A DNA stretch of 64,000 nucleotides, from assembly GCA_041676705.1 (NCBI GenBank), contig JBAYRL010000005.1, positions 124,001-188,000 of the forward strand, written 5' to 3'. Shown piece by piece: positions 42,962-50,402 of the stretch (its first letter is position 1; every line of letters starts with the position of its first letter). Source of the DNA: Acidimicrobiia bacterium. Lineage in GTDB: Bacteria; Actinomycetota; Acidimicrobiia; Acidimicrobiales; SKKL01. The notes under the pieces were generated by a model. That model did not search any database and was not told the DNA's origin. It saw only the letters and a list, made by a program, of their open reading frames with translations. Made by a program: the position numbers and the translations under genes.

Positions 42962-43612
42962 ATGGTGGACCAGAAGCGGAGAATCCCAGAGGCTACCGTA
43001 GCCCGTCTACCGGTTTATCTTCGGTGTTTAATCAGCTTGGCTGAAGAACGGGTGCCAACAATTTCTTCGGGTGATCTAGCCGAGCTAGCCGGAGTTAATG
43101 CTGCCAAGGTTCGCAAAGATCTTTCGTACTTGGGCTCTTTTGGGACCAGGGGCGTGGGTTATGAAGTCGAATCACTGCTTTATGAAGTGAGTCGTGAACT
43201 TGGCTTAACCCAAGACTGGCCCGTTGTGATTGCGGGCGTTGGTAACCTTGGACAAGCTCTGGCCAACTACGGTGGCTTTACCGATCGAGGTTTTCCGGTA
43301 GGTGCCTTAGTCGATGTTGATAGCGCCAAAGTGGGCACCTCGGTGGCGGGGGTTGTGGTCAACCACCTCGACCGTTTACCCGAGCTGGTAAACGACAAGG
43401 GCATCGCCATCGGAATTATCGCTACCCCTGCTGCGTCGGCCCAAATGGTGGCCGATCGAATGATGGCTGCCGGTATTGGTTCGATCTTAAATTTCTCACC
43501 AGCTCTGATTAACGTTGAAAACAACGTGTTGGTTCGGAAGGTAGATCTGGCGGTCGAACTACAGATTCTTTCCTTCTACCGGCGTCGTTCCGACCTATTG
43601 GGCGAATCCTAA
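42962..43612 (+). CDS. rex: Redox-sensing transcriptional repressor Rex
   Basis: Repressor of 216 residues that binds DNA when NAD+ is high and releases when NADH accumulates. The N-terminal winged helix reads RIPEATVARLPVYLRCL, then SSGDLAELAGVNAAKVRKDLSYLG in pieces and FGTRGVGYEV, followed by the Rossmann motif IAGVGNLGQALANY and a C-terminal swapped helix. I start at ATG 42962; a TTG at 42935 would add nine residues. A good Rex operator lies 1.13 kb downstream of its stop, heading the respiratory gene cluster. Confidence 0.95.
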   Translation: MVDQKRRIPEATVARLPVYLRCLISLAEERVPTISSGDLAELAGVNAAKVRKDLSYLGSFGTRGVGYEVESLLYEVSRELGLTQDWPVVIAGVGNLGQALANYGGFTDRGFPVGALVDVDSAKVGTSVAGVVVNHLDRLPELVNDKGIAIGIIATPAASAQMVADRMMAAGIGSILNFSPALINVENNVLVRKVDLAVELQILSFYRRRSDLLGES

Positions 43613-43668
43613 AAACTAATTGGGTCGTTCGGTTGATGCTGATTGGCCAAATTGCCATGCACAAATAA

Positions 43669-43710
43669 CAACGCCCGGGTGGCGTTTAAGCATCACCCGG
43701 GCGTTTAAGT
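43669..43710. terminator. Bidirectional terminator between rex and the cytochrome c gene
   Basis: A perfect 12-bp stem, AACGCCCGGGTG pairing with CACCCGGGCGTT, with a 12-base loop (GCGTTTAAGCAT). Plus-strand flank is TTTAAGTTTT; the minus-strand flank is TGTTATTTG. It lies between convergent genes and can end both messages. Confidence 0.85.
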
Positions 43711-43745
43711 TTTGGCTAAAACTTCAGACGGTCGTTTGCTAAGGC

Positions 43746-44519
43746 CTATTCGCCAGTGCCTAAGAGATCGGGCAGGTCGCCTTCTTCGGGAAGCTCTTCA
43801 CCGCTTTCGGCTAGTGCTTCTAGGTAGGCCAAGAGCTCCGAGTCCTCAAGCGGTTCGCCACCTACGAAACCACTGCGCTCGTACAGGGTCACTTGCAGAA
43901 TTTCCAGGCGGGTTAGGCCGCCACCATGGGCTACTGACTGCGGAGGCATGAAACCAAAGCTACGACCTTCGTGCGCTCCACCTTCACGGTCGGGGTCACC
44001 GTAGACCTCACCGTCAAAGGCGTTGGTGCCTAGCTCAATGAACTCAACTTGGTCACGCCAGTCAGGGAATGTTTTAACAACTTCGCCGTTGTTGAGTTGG
44101 CGACCGGCCCCGGCGTTACCACCCGGATGACAGCCAGCACAGGTGGCTGCGAAGATTTGTTCCCCGTCGACTACTGGGTTGCCTTCTTGGGGCGGTAGTT
44201 CCAAGGTGCCGATATATACAGGAACCCAAAAGAACAAGCCCGCAATAACTGGCATAGCCCAAACTGGAATACGTCCACGACGTTTCGAGGCCTCGACGTA
44301 ATGGGGGTCGGGCTCGGGTGGCTTTACAACCGGCTCGGCCGCGGAAGCCTTTGGTGCGGCTGCCGGTGCTGCTGCGGTGGCTGCGACGGCCTGGCCTGCA
44401 GGCGCGGCTGCCGGTGCCGCTGCTGGGGCGGCCGGGGTTGCCTCACCGCCTCCCCCAAGACCGAGGGCGGCGCGTCGGTCACGTGAGCGCTGAAGCAGGT
44501 GCTCAGGAATCTCAGTCAA
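43746..44519 (-). CDS. Membrane-anchored monoheme cytochrome c
   Basis: Protein of 257 residues. The N-terminus MTEIPEHLLQRSRDRRAALG is followed by a Gly then Ala/Pro-rich linker (to residue ~66), one membrane helix (~86-105), and an extracytoplasmic class I cytochrome domain with CAGCH at 127-131 and probable distal Met191 in FGFMPP. The same start motif occurs in the cytochrome b C-terminal subunit at 46.4 kb. It probably carries electrons from the bc complex to a terminal oxidase, none of which is in the window. It is divergent from the respiratory cluster. The C-terminal ~25 residues are acidic. Confidence 0.88.
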   Translation of the reverse strand: MTEIPEHLLQRSRDRRAALGLGGGGEATPAAPAAAPAAAPAGQAVAATAAAPAAAPKASAAEPVVKPPEPDPHYVEASKRRGRIPVWAMPVIAGLFFWVPVYIGTLELPPQEGNPVVDGEQIFAATCAGCHPGGNAGAGRQLNNGEVVKTFPDWRDQVEFIELGTNAFDGEVYGDPDREGGAHEGRSFGFMPPQSVAHGGGLTRLEILQVTLYERSGFVGGEPLEDSELLAYLEALAESGEELPEEGDLPDLLGTGE

Positions 44520-44740
44520 GAAGGTCCTCCGCGAAAGATGAACGCCAACACACGCTATTACAACTGCGTTGGATAATTCGTCACTCTACGCGGAATCTAG
44601 CGCTCTAAGCCAAGCCAAGACGTAGTTTGATTGTTGCGGGTGACAGAAATCGGAATCTGATTCGTGCTAAATGTGCCACAGCTCAGCTAATCGTGCTAGA
44701 CATTTTTGGACCTAGCTAGCTTTCCCCGCATTCAGTGGGG

Positions 44741-44758
44741 TTGTGAGAGAATTCACGA
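44741..44758. promoter_or_regulatory. Rex operator at the head of the respiratory cluster
   Basis: TTGTGAGAGAATTCACGA matches the actinobacterial Rex consensus TGTGAA-N4-TTCACA at 10 of 12 defined positions (half-sites TTGTGAG and TTCACGA with four bases between). It ends 15 bases before the first gene's ATG, abutting the ribosome site GAGGAGG. The rex gene itself is about 1.1 kb away. The rest of the 254-base divergent gap holds a direct repeat TCGTGCTA (44662-44669 and 44691-44698) and no promoter I can place confidently. Confidence 0.75.
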
Positions 44759-44773
44759 GGAGGTGCCTACTCG

Positions 44774-45196
44774 ATGGTCGCATTTATTGCTTCAATCTTG
44801 GTAATGCTGGTCGTGACGGCCGCCATATTCCCGATGATGAAGCGTCGCCCAGTAGGTACACCATTGACTTGGGGTGAAGCGATGGTGGCTTCGGTCTACG
44901 TCTTTTTCTTGTTCTTTTGGGCCTACGGAATTGTGCCCCACCAGTGGCTGATGTTGGCTGACAACGAATGGAACTGGCGGGCCGATCGTCTTATCTCTGG
45001 ACCGGGTGGAATCATTGATGCTCTACCCGTAGAGATCTCCTACATGGTCATTCGCGACATTATTGCGGTGGGCCTTTATGGCGTGATGTTGGTGGCCAAC
45101 GTGGCACTTTGGGTTATGTGGCAAAAACGTGGCTCCAAGAAGGTTTCAGAGGTCGAAACCTCACGCTACGGTCGTCCCTTAGTGAAGGGAGCGTGA
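44774..45196 (+). CDS. Small membrane protein heading the bc-nuo cluster, function unknown
   Basis: Protein of 140 residues with three hydrophobic segments: an N-terminal one (~2-20), one in EAMVASVYVFFLFFWAYGIVP (~35-55, quoted partly) and one in IIAVGLYGVMLVANVALWVMW (~95-115, partly). The loop between the last two is rich in Trp and acidic residues (LADNEWNWRADRL). The C-terminus is basic. I do not recognise a family. Its place as the first gene after the Rex operator and one base before the ferredoxin gene suggests a subunit that anchors the ferredoxin or the bc complex. Confidence 0.8.
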   Translation: MVAFIASILVMLVVTAAIFPMMKRRPVGTPLTWGEAMVASVYVFFLFFWAYGIVPHQWLMLADNEWNWRADRLISGPGGIIDALPVEISYMVIRDIIAVGLYGVMLVANVALWVMWQKRGSKKVSEVETSRYGRPLVKGA

Positions 45197-45197
45197 T

Positions 45198-45614
45198 ATG
45201 GCCCGTACCGAAGCCAACCCGCCAATGCCGGAGTTCCGTGACGACTATGTCCTTCAGGAGGTCGACGCGGCCTGGCTGTCAGCGGCTGTAAAGCCGAAGC
45301 AGTTCATTCACATTGACCAGTCCGAGTGCATTCTGTGCGAAGGCTGTGTCGATATTTGCCCGTGGAAGTGCATCCACTTGGTGAAGACCTCCTCAGTAGC
45401 CGAAGCTATCGGCACTGAAGCACCCGGTCTTGACCCTAGTGATCATGCAATGTTCACCATTGATGACGACGTGTGCACTCGTTGTGCATTGTGCGTTGAT
45501 CGTTGCCCCACTGGCGTAATCATCATGGGGAAGGTCGGAGACCCAGACCCGAATGGCGATCTACATCAACGCGACAACGCCCATGGTTATGGCTATGGGA
45601 TGCGGTTGGGTTGA
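45198..45614 (+). CDS. 2x[4Fe-4S] ferredoxin in the bc complex cluster
   Basis: Iron-sulfur protein of 138 residues. The two cluster motifs are CILCEGCVDICPWKC and CTRCALCVDRCP, separated by an insert of about 40 residues, longer than in a simple bacterial ferredoxin. No signal peptide, so it is cytoplasmic. It starts one base after the preceding membrane gene and is followed by the cytochrome b gene 33 bases later. It could pass electrons to or from the quinol complex on the cytoplasmic side, similar in idea to ferredoxin-linked b6f cycles; this role is inference. Confidence 0.9.
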   Translation: MARTEANPPMPEFRDDYVLQEVDAAWLSAAVKPKQFIHIDQSECILCEGCVDICPWKCIHLVKTSSVAEAIGTEAPGLDPSDHAMFTIDDDVCTRCALCVDRCPTGVIIMGKVGDPDPNGDLHQRDNAHGYGYGMRLG

Positions 45615-45647
45615 ATAAGACTGGATTAGTGAGGGAGTAATCGCCTA

Positions 45648-46409
45648 GTGGCCACCTCGATGCAAGACAAAATGAGCGAGCTGACCGACAAGGTCCAAGG
45701 CTCTCAGGCTTGGAGTTCAATCTTCCGGCCGGGCTCCATTTTTCGTAAGGGCTACACCGATAGTCCCCGTAACCGTTCTTATGTGATCATGAACAGCGTG
45801 CTGTATCACCTTCATCCCGTGAAGGTGAAGCGGCACGCAGTGAAGGTTAGCTACACTTTGTGCTTGGGTGGATTGAGCTTTTTCCTGTTCATTCTGCTCA
45901 CGGTAACGGGCATCTTCTTGATGTTCTTCTACCGCCCCGAAGCCGCCCAGGCTTGGAGCGACATGTACGCGCTGCAAACCTCGGTGACTTTTGGTTTGTT
46001 GGTACGAAACATGCACAGATGGGGCGCTCACCTGATGGTGATGTCGGTCTTCTTGCACATGGCACGAGTCTTTTATCATGGGGCTTATAAGCCTCCCCGT
46101 GAGTTCAACTGGGTGATTGGTGTAATCCTGCTCACCCTTACCCTGCTGCTTTCCTTTACCGGCTACTTGCTTCCGTGGGACCAATTGGCCCTCTGGGCGG
46201 TAACCGTGGGAACCAACATGATGGGGTATACCCCGGTGTTCGGTAGCGAGGTGCGATTTGTGTTGCTGGGTGGATCTGAGATCGGCTCTGACACATTAAT
46301 TCGTTGGTACGTATTACACGTGCTGATGCTGCCGTTCGTGATTGTCATATTTATGGCAATCCATTTCTGGCGAGTACGAAAGGACGGAGGCATCTCCGGC
46401 CCCTTATAG
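45648..46409 (+). CDS. qcrB: Cytochrome b, N-terminal (b6-like) subunit of menaquinol:cytochrome c reductase
   Basis: Heme-b subunit of 253 residues with four membrane helices. The heme ligands are paired as H123/H137 (14 apart) and H224/H239 (15 apart, as in b6-type proteins). Cys72 in YTLCLGG lines up with Cys35 of cytochrome b6, which binds heme c_i covalently. The Qo-region block GYLLPWDQLALWAVTVG is typical. Start is GTG 45648 with GAGGGAG ten bases upstream. The protein ends where cytochrome b6 does, and the rest of cytochrome b is a separate gene, unlike the single long QcrB of most actinobacteria. Confidence 0.92.
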   Translation: MATSMQDKMSELTDKVQGSQAWSSIFRPGSIFRKGYTDSPRNRSYVIMNSVLYHLHPVKVKRHAVKVSYTLCLGGLSFFLFILLTVTGIFLMFFYRPEAAQAWSDMYALQTSVTFGLLVRNMHRWGAHLMVMSVFLHMARVFYHGAYKPPREFNWVIGVILLTLTLLLSFTGYLLPWDQLALWAVTVGTNMMGYTPVFGSEVRFVLLGGSEIGSDTLIRWYVLHVLMLPFVIVIFMAIHFWRVRKDGGISGPL

Positions 46410-46431
46410 GTCGAAGCCGAGAGAGGAACTC

Positions 46432-47214
46432 ATGACGGAGATTCCCGAACACCTTCGCAAGCGAGCTGAAGAAGCACGCGCGAAGGCCGAAGCTAAAAAA
46501 GCTGGTGGAGGAGATGCGGCACCGGCCGCTGAAGCTCCCGCGGCTGCGGCGGCACCTGCCGGTGATAGCCGCATCCCAGCCCATTTGTTAGAGCGCAGTC
46601 GTGCTGCAAAAGATCGCCAAAGTGGCGGTGGTGTGGCCACGGCACCGGCGCCAGTTGCGGCAGCTGCTGGTGCAGCCGTACCTGCGGCGCCTGCTGGTCC
46701 GGTAGGTACTGGCCCAGGCGGTCATACTCAGCGTCTCTTAACCGTTGTTAAGTCTGGCTCAATTCAAGATGTTAAGGCCAAGCCGACCGACAAGGTGCAC
46801 ACCTGGCCTCACCTCTTGGCGATCGAGTTCGTAGCGGCTCTGGCCATGCTCACGTTTATCTTTATCTTCTCGATATTTGTAAACGCCCCGTTGCTTGAGT
46901 TGGCCAACCTCAACCAAACACCTAACCCTTCCAAGGCCCCTTGGTACTTCCTCGGTCTACAGGAACTCCTAACCATGTTCCACCCCATGGTGGCGGGTGT
47001 GACAATCCCTGGTATGGGTATCTTCTTACTTATCTTGGCGCCCTATATCGACAAGAACCCGTCCAATAAACCCGAGGATCGAAAGTTCGCGATTTCTCTA
47101 ATGACGGTTCACTTGATGTTCTGGGCGGTCTTGACGATTATTGGTTCCTTCTTCCGTGGTCCTGGGTTCAACTTTGTGTTCCCGTGGAACGACGGTCTCT
47201 TCTTCGAGCTGTAA
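46432..47214 (+). CDS. Cytochrome b, C-terminal (subunit IV-like) subunit with N-terminal motif repeat
   Basis: Subunit of 260 residues. The first ~100 residues are cytoplasmic: IPEHLRKR at 4-11, a Lys/Ala-rich helix, an Ala/Pro linker, then IPAHLLERSR at 48-57 and another Ala/Pro linker. The membrane part (~125-250) has three helices and the Qo block NPSKAPWYFLGLQELL, in which the glutamate of the usual PEWY motif is not present. I start at ATG 46432 with GAGAGGA upstream, since the frame is open back into the previous gene. It completes the cytochrome b begun by the preceding gene. Confidence 0.9.
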   Translation: MTEIPEHLRKRAEEARAKAEAKKAGGGDAAPAAEAPAAAAAPAGDSRIPAHLLERSRAAKDRQSGGGVATAPAPVAAAAGAAVPAAPAGPVGTGPGGHTQRLLTVVKSGSIQDVKAKPTDKVHTWPHLLAIEFVAALAMLTFIFIFSIFVNAPLLELANLNQTPNPSKAPWYFLGLQELLTMFHPMVAGVTIPGMGIFLLILAPYIDKNPSNKPEDRKFAISLMTVHLMFWAVLTIIGSFFRGPGFNFVFPWNDGLFFEL

Positions 47215-47227
47215 CCGGAGGCATCGG

Positions 47228-48064
47228 TTGAGTCCAATAGTTATTATCGCCATAGTCGTTCTCGTCGTACTGGCGGGCGTTGGTCTGATTGCCGCAGGTT
47301 CACGTCGCGACAGCGGCCTGGCCACCGGTCAGCTTTCATCCACCACCCGCAAGCGCGACAAGCAAGGTTCGCGCCGTAGCACCACTTCTGAAGAACAGCT
47401 CGGCGGTCGTAAATACGAACGCCAAGCGTTGGCCCCCTCAACTGAGGTTGAGGTTGTCGCTCCAGCTGCGCCTACACCTTGGGTAGCACCAGAAGTCGAA
47501 CAAGTTGGGGTTTCCCGTCGTCAGTTTTTGAACCGCAGCATTATCGGTTTCATGGGCCTCGGCCTCGGTGGATTTGGCACCGCAGTCGTAGCGTTCCTGT
47601 GGCCCTCGGGCACGGGTGGTTTCGGTTCTGCCATCAACCTTGGTCCGGTTGATGAAGTCAAACAAGCGGTTGTTGCCGGCAATGGTTTCTTCTACGTTCC
47701 AGAAGGCCGCATGTGGGTGACTGCCTATCCCGAAGCAGCACTCGAGAAAGCTCGAGCCGCGTATTCGGCACCCGAGCTCGCCGGTATGGAGGCAGGCCTT
47801 ATCGCATTGTGGCAAACCTGTCCTCACCTTGGCTGCCGGGTCCCTGAATGCGCCACGTCTCAGTGGTTCGAATGCCCTTGCCATGGTTCTACCTATAACC
47901 GCGTCGGCGAAAAGAAGGGTGGTCCCGCACCTCGGGGTATGGATCGCTTCGCCATGTCGGTTGATGGCGGCAACTTTGTAGTTGACACCGGCGCAATTAT
48001 TGCCGGACCACCTATCGGCACTAACACCACCGGTCAAGAAGCCGAAGGCCCACACTGTATCTGA
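47228..48064 (+). CDS. qcrA: Rieske [2Fe-2S] subunit of the menaquinol:cytochrome c reductase
   Basis: Iron-sulfur subunit of 278 residues from TTG 47228, which has GGAGG six bases upstream; no ATG lies in a suitable place. A membrane helix is at residues ~3-22, a basic/Ser-rich cytoplasmic stretch follows, and a second helix (~103-125) comes after the Tat-like SRRQFLNR. The cluster motifs are CPHLGC (198-203) and CPCHGS (216-221), with an extra Cys208 between. The second helix and Rieske fold would be exported by Tat or YidC/Tat cooperation as in other actinobacteria. Confidence 0.92.
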   Translation: MSPIVIIAIVVLVVLAGVGLIAAGSRRDSGLATGQLSSTTRKRDKQGSRRSTTSEEQLGGRKYERQALAPSTEVEVVAPAAPTPWVAPEVEQVGVSRRQFLNRSIIGFMGLGLGGFGTAVVAFLWPSGTGGFGSAINLGPVDEVKQAVVAGNGFFYVPEGRMWVTAYPEAALEKARAAYSAPELAGMEAGLIALWQTCPHLGCRVPECATSQWFECPCHGSTYNRVGEKKGGPAPRGMDRFAMSVDGGNFVVDTGAIIAGPPIGTNTTGQEAEGPHCI

Positions 48065-48094
48065 TGCGTCCACATGTACTTGGAGAGGTTCATT

Positions 48095-49144
48095 GTGACT
48101 AACCCCTCATTCGGGCTGATTTTTGCCTCAACGCAAAAATCCTTCGGCCTAGTAATGGTTGGCCTACTGGCCATAGCCGGAGTGGCATTCTTTTGGATGA
48201 ATAGCCGCTCAGCTCGTCCTGAGCTTGGTGCCGAGCTTGAATTGGCACCGAACCGCAAGCAGTACTACGACGACGAAGATTTAGAAGGCAAGGTTCTCGA
48301 CCGGGTCTTGTTGATGGCTCTTGTGTTCGTGGCCATTCTGGCGGTGGGTTTGCCCACCTACTGGTTGGCCGAACCGGGTCGGCAGTCGAACGCTATCGAA
48401 AACAACGAGGGCGATGACGGGGTCTTCGCCAACCGCGGTAAGGCTCTTTATGCTGGTTCCGACGCTGGTGGTTTGGGCTGCGCCGACTGTCACGGCTCAG
48501 CTGGTCAAGGTGGCGTGCGTCAACACATCATTCTTACCGATGAGGGCGAATTCCAAGCACAAGTTGAATGGATGGCCCCAGCCCTAAACACGGCGACCTT
48601 GCGTTTCGATGACGACGAGCTTCGCTTTATTCTGAACTATGGCCGTCCTGGTACGCCGATGGCTGCCTGGGGTGCTCCTGGTGGTGGTCCGCTGACCACT
48701 CAACAAATTGATGACATTCTTCGCTATCTCCATGTTATTGAACGTGATCCCGACGATTTGAAGGCCGAAGTCCAAGAAGAGGTCGACCGTTCTTTGGAGG
48801 CTGGCGAGTTTGATTCACTGGGCGAGGCAGTCTTTAACTATGGCCTCTACTCCGGTAAAGACTCGGGTACCTACTCTTGCGGTCGCTGCCATACCACAGG
48901 TTGGTCTTACAGTGACCCTGGCCCCGATGGCGGTGGCGGTACCACTGGCTTCTCGTTGCGTGGCGGTGGCCTGCTTGATCGTTTCCCATCAGTCGCTAGC
49001 CACTTTGACTTCGTGGCGCAGGGTTCCGAAGACGGCATTGGTTACGGTGTAGGCGGGCAAGGAACGGGACGTATGCCTTCCTTCGAAAACACGCTCACTG
49101 AAGAAATGATTGAAGCGGTCGTTGAATACGAGCGAGGCCTCTAA
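48095..49144 (+). CDS. Diheme cytochrome c subunit (QcrC-like)
   Basis: Membrane cytochrome of 349 residues from GTG 48095 (GGAGAGG six bases upstream). Two N-terminal membrane helices (~17-35 and ~70-92) precede two cytochrome c domains with CADCH at 129-133 and CGRCH at 262-266. This matches the role of actinobacterial QcrC, a diheme subunit bound to the bc complex, although the two helices at the N-terminus differ from classical QcrC with one at each end. A Gly-rich stretch follows the second heme motif. Confidence 0.9.
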   Translation: MTNPSFGLIFASTQKSFGLVMVGLLAIAGVAFFWMNSRSARPELGAELELAPNRKQYYDDEDLEGKVLDRVLLMALVFVAILAVGLPTYWLAEPGRQSNAIENNEGDDGVFANRGKALYAGSDAGGLGCADCHGSAGQGGVRQHIILTDEGEFQAQVEWMAPALNTATLRFDDDELRFILNYGRPGTPMAAWGAPGGGPLTTQQIDDILRYLHVIERDPDDLKAEVQEEVDRSLEAGEFDSLGEAVFNYGLYSGKDSGTYSCGRCHTTGWSYSDPGPDGGGGTTGFSLRGGGLLDRFPSVASHFDFVAQGSEDGIGYGVGGQGTGRMPSFENTLTEEMIEAVVEYERGL

Positions 49145-49944
49145 TGAATAGCGTTATACAGCTCACCTTGGCGGCTATTGCCTGGGAACCCACCATTCGA
49201 GGAATCCTCGCCGTTGTCATTGGCGTGGTGGCTTTGGTTGGTTCGGTGTACCTATTGGTGGCAACCAATAGCGGTGCTCGTACCGGTTTTCTCATCTCTA
49301 TCACGGGCCTCTTTGGCTGGATGGCCATCATGGGCCTGGTGTGGTGGATCTACGGCATCGGTTGGGTCGGTAATGACCCTCATTGGCGCGAGGTCGAAAT
49401 CGCTCGAAACGGCCCTGAATCAGCACACATTGAAGTGGTTGCTGAAGATCCAAGCTTGGCGAAGTGGTCCCCTGTACCTGAAAGCGACCCGGCTTTCGGT
49501 GAACTTCAAGCAGTCGCTTCCGACGAGCTGATCAGTGGTAATCCTCCGGCTTATACGTCGCCCGATGACTACATTATTTTGGAAGTCTGGCAGCGCGGTG
49601 GCAAGCCCAAGCGTTCAAGCGACTCGATGGTTGACCGGGTTAGTAACAAGATCGGCAATACCCTACGTCTAACCCATCCCAAGCATTACGCCGTTGTCGA
49701 AGTGCAAGGTGTAATTGACCAAGGGCCAACCCAGCCGGGTCAAGCTCCACCTCGTCCCGAGGTTGACCCCGATGCGCCAGTCGTTATGTTGGTTCTTGAG
49801 CGCGACCTCGGGAATCTGCGCTTGCGGCCAGCTGCGCTCACTATCTTCTCCACTATCGTGTTCGGCATTGGTGCCAACGCTCTACATCGCCGTGACAAGA
49901 TGGAGGCCGAGAACCGGGCTCGCAAAGAACCGCTGGCGGTTTAA
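49144..49944 (+). CDS. Membrane protein of the bc-nuo cluster, function unknown
   Basis: Protein of 266 residues, starting in a TAATG overlap with the cytochrome c stop. Two membrane helices lie near residues 19-41 and 48-70, then an extracytoplasmic or cytoplasmic domain of about 155 residues rich in Asp, Glu and Pro (WREVEIARNGPESAHIEVV in part, then YIILEVWQRGGKPKR), and a third helix near 228-248. The C-terminus is charged. I recognise no family. The position between the bc complex and nuoA, with no gaps, suggests an accessory subunit of one or both. Confidence 0.8.
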   Translation: MNSVIQLTLAAIAWEPTIRGILAVVIGVVALVGSVYLLVATNSGARTGFLISITGLFGWMAIMGLVWWIYGIGWVGNDPHWREVEIARNGPESAHIEVVAEDPSLAKWSPVPESDPAFGELQAVASDELISGNPPAYTSPDDYIILEVWQRGGKPKRSSDSMVDRVSNKIGNTLRLTHPKHYAVVEVQGVIDQGPTQPGQAPPRPEVDPDAPVVMLVLERDLGNLRLRPAALTIFSTIVFGIGANALHRRDKMEAENRARKEPLAV

Positions 49945-49949
49945 GGCAA

Positions 49950-50402
49950 GTGGGGCAATATCTTCCGTTAGTCGTTATCGGAGCGCTGGCAGCGCTCTTT
50001 GGGATCATCAACGTGACCATGTCGCGTTTAGTGAACCCGCCGAAACCTAACCTACAACAAGGCGCGCCGTATGAGAGCGGCATCACCCCGGTAAAACCTA
50101 CGCCCGATCGCTTTCCGGTGCAGTTTTACTTGGTGGCCATGATCTTTGTGGTGTTCGACATTGAGATCATCTTCCTATACCCCTATGCCGCGACGTTCCG
50201 TGGGCTTTCGCTCTTTGGCCTGGTCGCTATTGGTATCTTCGGCTTTGCCGTCTTCGAGTCTTTCGTTTATCTGATCAGCAAAGGTGCTCTTGATTGGGGA
50301 CCTCGGAAAGATCAGCTACGCTCAGCGGCAACAGACCCTGCTCGTACTTCACTGAGTACAATCCGCCGAGTCGGGACTGAAGGTCGTGAGGAGGTCGCGT
50401 AA
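49950..50402 (+). CDS. nuoA: NADH-quinone oxidoreductase subunit A
   Basis: Membrane subunit of complex I, 150 residues, starting at GTG 49950. Three helices and the block PVQFYLVAMIFVVFDIEIIFLYPYA, in part, are the NuoA hallmark; YESGI in the first loop carries the usual Glu. The C-terminal ~40 residues are longer than in most NuoA. It opens the nuo genes five bases after the unknown membrane protein. Confidence 0.93.
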   Translation: MGQYLPLVVIGALAALFGIINVTMSRLVNPPKPNLQQGAPYESGITPVKPTPDRFPVQFYLVAMIFVVFDIEIIFLYPYAATFRGLSLFGLVAIGIFGFAVFESFVYLISKGALDWGPRKDQLRSAATDPARTSLSTIRRVGTEGREEVA

